DNA from: Malania oleifera
Taxonomy: Eukaryota > Streptophyta > Magnoliopsida > Santalales > Ximeniaceae
Assembly: GCF_029873635.1 (NCBI RefSeq)
Contig: NC_080423.1
Location: 103,664,991-103,728,990, forward strand
Reading direction: 5' to 3'
DNA length: 64,000 nt
In this document: piece after piece, positions 57,011 to 64,000 of the stretch
Layout of the letters: the number at the start of each line of letters is the position of its first letter
Numbering within the stretch: position 1 is the first letter of the stretch
Program-made: the position numbers and the translations under genes
Notes under the pieces: model-generated
Told to the model about the DNA's origin: nothing
Databases searched by the model: none
The model's input: the letters and a program-made list of their open reading frames with translations, nothing else

Positions 57011-57925
57011 TAATAAATGACCACAGTTCAGCCAAAACAACTCGGCAAAAATCCCACTAATAGCAATTCGGAAAAAAAAAACCGTGAAGAGTAGCTTGGT
57101 AAAAAAGACCGCGAAGAGCAGCTCGGCAAAAAATGTCGCATAGAGCAGCCCAGCGGAAATAGCCATCAAGAGCTTCTCGGCCAAAACAGCTCAGTGGAAA
57201 ATTCCATCAAGAGCAGCTCGTCAGAAATAGCCATCAAGAGCTGCTCAGCAACAAATGCCTTTAGGAGCAGTTCAGCAAAAACAGTTTGGAAAAAATGCCA
57301 TGAAGAGCAGCTTGGCAGAAATAGTTCAGCAAAAATGACGCGAAGAGCAGCTCGACACAAAAAGCTCTCCAACAAAAGCCTTCAAAAGTAGCTCGGCCAA
57401 AAAAAATCGACAAAAATGCCACAAAGAGCAACTCGGCAAAAAGGCCACGAAGAGTAGCTCGGCAAAAAGACCGCGAAGAGCAGCTCGGTAGAAACAACTC
57501 GGAAAAAATGTCGCGAAGAGAAACTTGGCAAAAATAGCTCAGCAAGAAAAGTCTTCAAGAGTAGCTCGGCCAAAAAAGCTCGGCCAAAATGCCACTAAGA
57601 ATAGCTTGGCAAAAAAACCGCGAAGAGAAGCTTGGTAGAAACAGATCGGCAAAAAATGCTGCATAGAGCAACTCGGTAGAAATAACCATCAAGAGCTTCT
57701 CGGTGAAAATAGCTCGGTAGAAAATGCCATAAAGAGCAGCTCGGCAGAAACAACCATCAATAGTTGCTTGTCCAAAACAGTTCGGCAGAAAATGCCATCA
57801 GGACCAGCTAGACAAAAATGGCTCTGCAAGAAGTGCCATAAAGAGCAACTCGATAAGAAACGCCCAAGAACACAGCTCGGTAGAGAATGGCTTGGCATGA
57901 TCTACCGAATAGTTTGGCAAAAGCG
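57011..57925. repeat. AGAGCAGCTCGGC minisatellite in the Tat 3' region
   Basis: More than twenty degenerate copies of AAGAGCAGCTCGGCAAAAA-type units of about 35-40 bp. Cys/Phe/Leu-rich minus-strand ORFs (57166-57375, 57261-57545, 57382-57573, 57689-57898) come from the repeat. Confidence 0.85.
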
Positions 57926-58150
57926 TCTCAGACAAACTCCCCAAATACCAACCCAGCCAGCATCAGCTCGGACTAGCCAAACCCCTGTATCATCAACTCA
58001 GCAAAAAGCAGCTCGGCAGGAGAGCCTAGTCGGCTCGGACCAGCTGAACCCTTGTGGCATCAGCTCGGAAAAAGGTAGCTCATCACATGAATTGGCTTGG
58101 CAGAGCTGAAGGGGAGCCCAACCGAGTCGAACCAATTGTCCCAAAAAAAA

Positions 58151-58151
<1 letters not shown>

Positions 58152-58200
<49 letters not shown>
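58152..58200. repeat. (GA)n microsatellite
   Basis: About 24 GA units just before the Tat polypurine region. Confidence 0.95.
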
Positions 58201-58202
<2 letters not shown>

Positions 58203-58249
58203 AGACCCTAGTTCGAAATTTCAAGAACAAGTTCCGAAAATTCGAAACT

Positions 58250-58262
58250 AAGGGGGGACAAC
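58250..58262 (+). other. Polypurine tract of the Tat element
   Basis: AAGGGGGGACAAC lies directly before the 3' LTR start at 58263. Confidence 0.8.
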
Positions 58263-58709
58263 TGATATGCCAAAAATAAATTAGTCAATAAAAGGAATTC
58301 AACACCTAACAATCACTCCTTAAGTCAGACCTACTAGCGAGAGTAATCAGCGCCAACCCAATAATGAGGGGAGAGATACACGTTGTCGCATTAAACACCC
58401 AGAGTGATACGTGTTGGCACTTTATGACCCAGGAGCAATTCATGCCCCCCCGCAATAAAGACGATTCACCTCAAGGGTCAACCCTTGCCACTATAAAAGG
58501 GGAGGATGCAAACAAGCGAAGGTATCTCATTCTTAACTCACCTTTACTGTTGCATTCAACCTCTTTGAAGCATTCCCCTTACTTAGGCATTGGCGTGATC
58601 CCTCGGAGTACACCCCGGGTCCTCCAAGCCTATTTTGCTTTCACTTTTTTCAGGTCATTGGAAGTCGGAGATCATTCTTGCAGGTCATCGCCATTTTTAT
58701 TCCACAACA
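58263..58709 (+). repeat. 3' LTR of the Tat element
   Basis: Starts TGATATGCC, ends CCACAACA, followed by the target repeat CTACT. TATAAAAG at 58492-58499. Confidence 0.95.
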
Positions 58710-58739
58710 CTACTTGTTAAGATTTACTACAAGTTACTC

Positions 58740-58751
58740 TCTAATACCAAT
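58740..58751 (-). other. Primer binding site next to copia-class LTR 3
   Basis: In minus sense the LTR is followed by ATTGGTATTAGAG, a decayed TGGTATCAGAGC (initiator tRNA-Met type). This shows LTR 3 is a 5' LTR on the minus strand, not a solo LTR. Confidence 0.65.
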
Positions 58752-60491
58752 TGAAATTAAAGATGTATTCCCAAGAGGGGGTGAATTGGGTAACTAAAAA
58801 TTTATTAAAGGAATTTCATATTACCTTAACCCTTTTCAATATAAACTTCCTTAACCACACAACCACAATATCTAAACAGTGACCATACTATACCAATAGA
58901 CAATCCTAGACATATGAAATTATAATCCAATCTCAAACTTCAATTAATTTAGCTGAGCAATTATCAAAATCATATTTTCAGCAATAGTCAATAATATTCT
59001 CAAGATACAAATTCAGGAATTCAATCTTGAATTTTCTCACCACTTGTGCTTCAATAGAATGATCAATCTCAAGCACTTTACCTTGGCTACTTCAATCCAG
59101 AATTCAGATATTAATTCTTGTTTGATTTTTTAATCCAAGCAACACAAACCAGCATACAATAGATTATCTTGATTCAATCATGATCAATTCCCAATATTCA
59201 GCAAGTTCCCAATAAATATAAAATCATACACGCAGGTTATAACTTGCAGGAATTAAAAGAGATAGTTAGAAGAAGTTCGAACCTGAGATTTTTTGTAAGG
59301 TTCGGGCAGCAGCTTATGTCCTTGCCCTAAGCAACTCACTTTGAAGATTTTCCTTTCCACTTCATTACCAAGTGAATTACCCCTCTCTCCATTCGAGGTG
59401 GAGATGCCTCTCTAACGAGAACAACCCTCTCACTAGGCAACGATTCAAAGCCCTAAATTGTCAATAACAGAACAACAAAAATGGTTTTTTTTATACAATA
59501 GAGATACTCCTCAAAAAAGCATATTTGTACACATTAGAATCACAATATACTTCAATAAAATCAATAAAGATATGAAGCTCGAGATTATATCACTAGTAAT
59601 ATGATTATAAAGTGTGGATTTCAAAAGATCAAATCATAATTTCGCAAGGTTTCAACAAGAACACATATAAGCCATTCAGAAAATAATTTCAGCAGTATAA
59701 CTCAAATTTCAAATCATATGTGTGTATATGGTTAACCTAATTTGCGAAAAGAATACCTTTATATAGAGTAGAAAGATTTTTGAACGTTTTTCCCACATTT
59801 TCTCTAATTTTGGAAACCAAATCATTCAAATTTAGATACAAGTTATGCGCTGTTAAAAGTATAAAACATCAACATCAGTCGACTGGGTCATAGGGTTAGT
59901 CGCCTAAGCAATTTAAAAATAGCGCATTCAGAAAGTCAGTACTAGGTCAATCAACTAGTAACAATGGTTCGGTCACTTGATCCTGTTATGTTTGCTTATT
60001 AACAAAGTCAGTAGCATATCAGTCGCCTGGTGTGAGATCATTAGTCGCCTGACCACTTAGCCATTTATTGTTTTTCAACATTTGGTTCCAAAACTTAAAT
60101 TTGTAACTTGGAAATTTTATTTTTGACTTTATGAAAATATTTTCCATGTTTAAAAATAAGTCTCTAAGTCCATAATGAATCCTAAGAGCTTCAACTTCAT
60201 TATTGAGATTCACAATATTTACATGAGACTTTAACAAGATAAAAACTATCTAAGTGTCTAAGTCTTCATGTCATACAGCTTCAACGCTTTGTCCAAACTT
60301 TAACCAATTCTTCAATATGCTTTATATCCATCATGACTCATAGCTTTAAGTATTGACTTCATTCAAGCTCTTCAAACATAATCACTTGATTTCATAAAAA
60401 CACTTGAGCCCTGAAACTTAACTTAAACAAACATGTTGAGTAACCTTAATTTGTTATCATCAAAACGAGATTAAGCCTTGTTAGGCCAACA
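58752..60491 (-). mobile_element. Copia-class LTR 3 (5' LTR, 1740 bp)
   Basis: Minus sense begins TGTTGGCCTAACAAGG at 60491 and ends near TAATTTCA at 58752. TATATAAA lies at 59758-59765. A cluster of GTCGCCTGA-type motifs lies at 59877-60050, upstream of the TATA in LTR sense. It shares blocks with LTR 1 and 2 (CTCTAACGAGAA, ATTCCCAAGAGGGG) but is clearly diverged from LTR 2, so the two are unlikely to be a simple pair. Confidence 0.75.
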
Positions 60492-61196
60492 CGGGCTGAA
60501 GCAGTCTCCAAGGCAGTGGTACAAACAGTTTGACTCCTACATGATCCGTATTGGCTACAAGAGGTGTGAGTACAATTGTTGCGTCTATGTGAGGAGTATT
60601 GAAGACGATTCACTCATATTTTTGTTGTTTTATATTGATGACATGTTGATTGTTGCAAGGAATATGACTGGGGTAAATCAGTTGAAGACTCTTTTGACAT
60701 GAAATACTTGGGTGCAGCCAAGAAGATTCTTAGGATAGAGATTCGCAGGGACAAAGTTGGGAGATTGTGATTATCTCAGGACAGTTTTGTAGAAAAGGTG
60801 TTAGAGTGGTTTAGCATGGCTAATGCTAAATCGGTGAGTGTATCGTTAGTGAATCATTTTAGGCTATCTACCGCCCCAATTCCAAATATGGATGATAAGG
60901 TTCGTGACATGTAAAAGGTCCCCCATGCTAGTGCAGTGGGGTGTTTGATGTATGTTATGGTTTGTACAAGATCGGACTTGGCACACGTTGTCAATGTGGT
61001 GAGCAAATTCTTTTCAAATCCAAGTTGATGGCATTGGGATGCAATCAAGTTGATTCTAAGATACTCTAGGGGTATAACCGGATATGACATTACTTTTAGA
61101 AGATAACATAATGATCCATCAATGGTAGGTTATGTGGATGCTGACTGTGCAGGGGAATTAGATGACAGGAGTTCTACCACAGGTTAAGTATTCACC
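60492..61196 (+). pseudogene. Ty1/copia RT-RNase H fragment
   Basis: It begins abruptly in GLKQSPRQWYKQF of reverse transcriptase, keeps FYIDDMLIVA, then after a short deletion near 60690 continues as FDMKYLGAAKK, SQDSFVEKVLEWFSMANA, the VPHASAVGCLMY block and TRSDLAHVV, and reaches the RNase H VGYVDADCAG motif near 61120-61150. It is cut at 61197 by a gypsy LTR. Stops and at least one frameshift are present. The left side is cut exactly at LTR 3, so two later insertions bracket it. Different family from the copia pol at 10286-13295. Confidence 0.85.
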
Positions 61197-61394
61197 TATA
61201 ATAACCCGAAAAAAAATTTAAAAAAATTAATTAATTAAAACTATTTATCAATTAATTAGTTAAATATTATTAAAATAATTAATTAAATAAAAAATAAAAA
61301 GAATAGTAAAAAAAGTAATTAAAATTATTATTATTATTTATTAATTAGTTAATTAAATATTATTAAATTGGATTTATTAAATAAATAACATAAT

Positions 61395-61428
<34 letters not shown>

Positions 61429-61566
61429 ACATTATATATATAATATTAATAAATTAATATGAATGAAAGCTTTAACATTAAGCTTTCCTGAAGAATACTT
61501 ACCTGAAGAAATAGAGACACCCCGGAACGAATTACACTCTCTCTCTGTCTTTCTCAGTTTGTCTCT

Positions 61567-61661
<95 letters not shown>

Positions 61662-62954
61662 ATTTTCTTGGCCAATATTCGATCGATCGTAAAATCGAAA
61701 GTACCGTTGGATTCCTAACTCCGCCATCGACATTTCTACTGAAGCAGATTTGTCGTGGGAGCAGCATAAGCACCATTCCTGAGGTAAGGTAATTTTTCCC
61801 TATTTTCTCAATTTCTCCTTAGATCTTTAGCCAAATCGACGATCGGACACCACCACGGGGTCCTAGTCACGATCGTCGTCATTTTGGCCGGAGTAAATTT
61901 CCAATTTGGGTTCTTAGGTACCACTCCAAAGTGAGAGTGGGATTTTGAGAATTAAATAAATTGGTTATATTTGAGGGTATAATTATTTATTTGGAATTTA
62001 TGGGCTTAGGAAATGTTAAAATAGTATTTTATTTAGGATTGATTTAACGGAATTAAGATTTTTTATTCAGGGTTCGGGTGAGCGCAACAGATATCTTTTC
62101 GGGGTCCTTGTTGGTGTAGTTCAAGGATTCAGGTAAGGGAAAATTTTATATATTAAATCAGGTTTGTATGAATTAAATAAAAATGGACTATGTTATATAT
62201 GTATATAAGTTTTCATGTGAATATAAAATGTCAATCATGTAAATTATGTGAGTATGAGATTAATTTATCACTTGAGGGCTTACTAAGTAAGGTGAATGTC
62301 CTGGTATGCTTCAGTTGTGACCTTTGGGTTGCCTAATGTACCAGAGCTTAGGGGTGCTACTTGTATGGACAGGTAATCACCCCTATCCTTGGGTAGTCTT
62401 GTGGGTAAATATTTTGCATGTGTATGATTAGGATTAGAAAATGATTTCAAAATTCATGTTAATGGTTTGCAAATGATATTAATATGTTATTTATAAATCT
62501 CATGTTGATCACACACTGTTTTAATATATATTATTTATTCCCTTACTGAGATGTGTCTCACCCGAATATGAACTTACCTTTTAAAGACCTCCACGAGATC
62601 GAGCTTAGAGAGCTCGAGCTGTTATAGCATTTTTGAGTTATAGAATAGAAAAGGGTATAATTTTGATGATATTTTTGGGATATATATATATATATATATT
62701 AAGTTATGCTTTATGTTTTATGTTTTAAGTTTTCTAAAATATGGATGATTGTGAATACTGAATATGTGTATATATGAGAATACAGGTGATGAATACTTAA
62801 TTTGGATTATAGGTAGAAATAGTAAATTCTGGTATTATATTTGTAGAGATTATATTTATGTTTTCTATTGCGTACATGATATTAGAATGTAGATTATGAG
62901 GTATATGAATGCATTAGTAGCACTCTGGCCCACGTAGAGGGTTGGGGCATTACA
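61197..62954 (+). repeat. 5' LTR of the small gypsy element, 1758 bp
   Basis: Contains AT-rich TAATTAATT repeats at its start, (AT)n near 61400-61425, and two long (TC)n runs at about 61567-61658. The ORF 61463-61792 is a Ser-Leu product of that run. Confidence 0.8.
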
Positions 62955-63730
62955 GAGGTATCAGAGCAATGTCTAACCGAAAGTGTGATTAGATTCACAT
63001 CGCCTGGTTATGGAAATATTAGAGTATTAGGTTAGGGATGATTTATATCAAAGTATAGGATTGAGTTGCGATAAGGATAGGGATGGATAGATTAAGATAT
63101 CGTTAGAAATTCTGAGTTGTGTTTCGTAAGCTTGGCGGTAGAAATCCCTTAATGGTTTTCTGTGTTTTTCTGAAGAAGTAGCTAACTTCAGAAAATCATG
63201 ATAAATTCATCGATGGTGATGTTTCCAAGAAGAGAAATTAGAACTTGGGATTTGAACTCGAAGGTTAGGTTGGTTCATTTGTAGAGAAAAATCTTTAAAG
63301 GAGAATAATTTAGATGATGTGATTTAATGGTTTGTGGTCAAGTTGGGTGTTTGATATTTAAATTGGAGTGTATGGAAATGTGTGGTATGAGGTTGGTTAG
63401 CTGATTTCAGAGATTATGGTATTAGGGTAAACCAGCAAGTACCTCTAGGTAGAGGTGGACCAGCACGAGTGTACTCATTGATTTTCGATTGAGGCAGATG
63501 TTGTCAATGGCGCAGGTATGGGTTTATGATTAAGGTAATAATGATTTAATTTGGTTATGGATGATTGAGAAGTTTATATGATGATTTTATTTCATTGTGG
63601 ATAATGTAGGAATTCATTGGATAGATATTGGGATATATGAAATATGTTGAGTTATGAATTCCTGAAATAAGAAAATGATTGATTAGTTGGTAAAAATTTC
63701 AAGGGCGAAATTCTTTTAAGGGGGGAAGAA
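62955..63730 (+). other. Internal region of the small gypsy element, non-coding
   Basis: Holds the primer site at one end and the polypurine tract at the other. No gag or pol similarity is seen in any frame. Confidence 0.7.
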
Positions 63731-64000
63731 TGTAATAACCCGGGAAAAAAATTTAAAAAAATTAATTAATTAATTAAAATTATTAATCAATTAATAGTTA
63801 AACATTATTAAATTAATTAATTAAATAAACAAATAAAAAGAATAGTAAAAAAATTAATTAAAATTATTATTATTTATTAATTAGTTAATTAAATATTATT
63901 AAACTGGATTTATTAAATAAATAACATAATGGATATATATATATGAATAAATATATATATATATATATATAATATTAATATATTAATATGAATGAAAGCT
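63731..64000 (+). repeat. Start of the 3' LTR of the small gypsy element
   Basis: TGTAATAACCCGG after the polypurine tract. The 270 bases visible align with 61197 onward with small indels in the TTAATT repeats. Confidence 0.85.

Larger units (their letters stand above)
39906..58709 (+). mobile_element. Tat-lineage Ty3/gypsy element, split by a nested chromovirus
   Basis: LTRs of 447 bp each (39906-40352, 58263-58709) are flanked by the perfect 5-bp repeat CTACT (39901-39905, 58710-58714). Removing the 8.67-kb insertion and one copy of its 5-bp target repeat gives an element of about 10.1 kb. The order is LTR, primer site, gag, protease, (chromovirus), RT, RNase H, integrase, antisense ORF, minisatellites, polypurine tract, LTR. 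All ORFs are broken. The LTRs differ at about 12% of positions over the first 240 bases by eye, so this is an old copy. Confidence 0.95.
61197..64000 (+). mobile_element. Small non-autonomous gypsy element, 3' LTR cut by window end
   Basis: 5' LTR 61197-62954 (starts TATAATAACCCG, the second base mutated from TG; ends GGGGCATTACA), primer site AGGTATCAGAGC at 62956-62967, only 776 bp of internal sequence without coding similarity, polypurine tract AAGGGGGGAAGAA at 63718-63730, and a 3' LTR from 63731 beyond the window. It interrupts the copia fragment. Likely mobilised by a related chromovirus. Confidence 0.85.

Noticed and set aside
56571-57898. Series of Cys/Phe/Leu-rich minus-strand ORFs that resemble membrane proteins
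   Set aside because: They translate the AGAGCAGCTCGGC and 38-bp minisatellites and shift frame with each degenerate unit.
61463-61792. Ser-Leu repeat ORF
   Set aside because: Translation of (TC)n microsatellites in an LTR.

Overview
This window looks like repeat-rich nuclear DNA from a flowering plant, most likely a eudicot. The evidence is nested LTR retrotransposons of plant-specific lineages (Tat and chromovirus Ty3/gypsy, Ty1/copia), a CACTA transposon end, L1-type LINE fragments, long microsatellites, and one intron-containing plant gene family. I see no bacterial genes, CRISPR array, tRNA or rRNA gene. The species cannot be named from the sequence.

Layout. 1-9663: most of a gag-only LTR element (TR-GAG type) with 3.0-kb LTRs, a tRNA-Arg-type primer site, a broken gag and no pol. 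9664-14514: a fragment of a chromovirus 3' end fused to a 5'-truncated copia pol pseudogene, a decayed coiled-coil ORF, and a 307-bp solo LTR. About 14830-16761: the right end of a CACTA element with 114-bp hairpin-forming subterminal repeats. 16764-34385: a tandem array of an approximately 8-kb unit, with one truncated copy (C, 16764-17424) and two near-complete copies (A, 17641-26388; B, 26389-34385). Copies A and B each carry an apparently intact six-exon gene on the minus strand for a 368-residue protein with two MATH (TRAF-like) domains, plus an L1-type LINE fragment and two LTR fragments. These two genes are the only host genes I can support.

34386-61196 is a nest of retroelements. A minus-strand LTR (33835-38690) holds a 2.6-kb solo gypsy LTR (34419-37023, target duplication TCGGT). 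Beside it, an 18.8-kb Tat-lineage element (39906-58709, target duplication CTACT) is itself split by an 8.7-kb chromovirus (42589-51258, target duplication AAGYG). A further copia-class LTR (58752-60491) and a copia pol fragment (60492-61196) follow. 61197-64000 is a small non-autonomous gypsy element whose 3' LTR runs off the window.

Every pol gene seen is dead: there are in-frame stops, frameshifts, and catalytic Asp changes in reverse transcriptase, RNase H and integrase. LTR divergence judged by eye follows the nesting order: Tat about 12%, the chromovirus inside it roughly 6-9%, the gag-only element about 2.6%. The most interesting biology I can support is the intact MATH gene pair surviving in this setting with a fast-diverging proline-rich first exon and a promoter (TA)n difference, and the arrays of short motifs placed just upstream of the TATA box in two unrelated LTR families.
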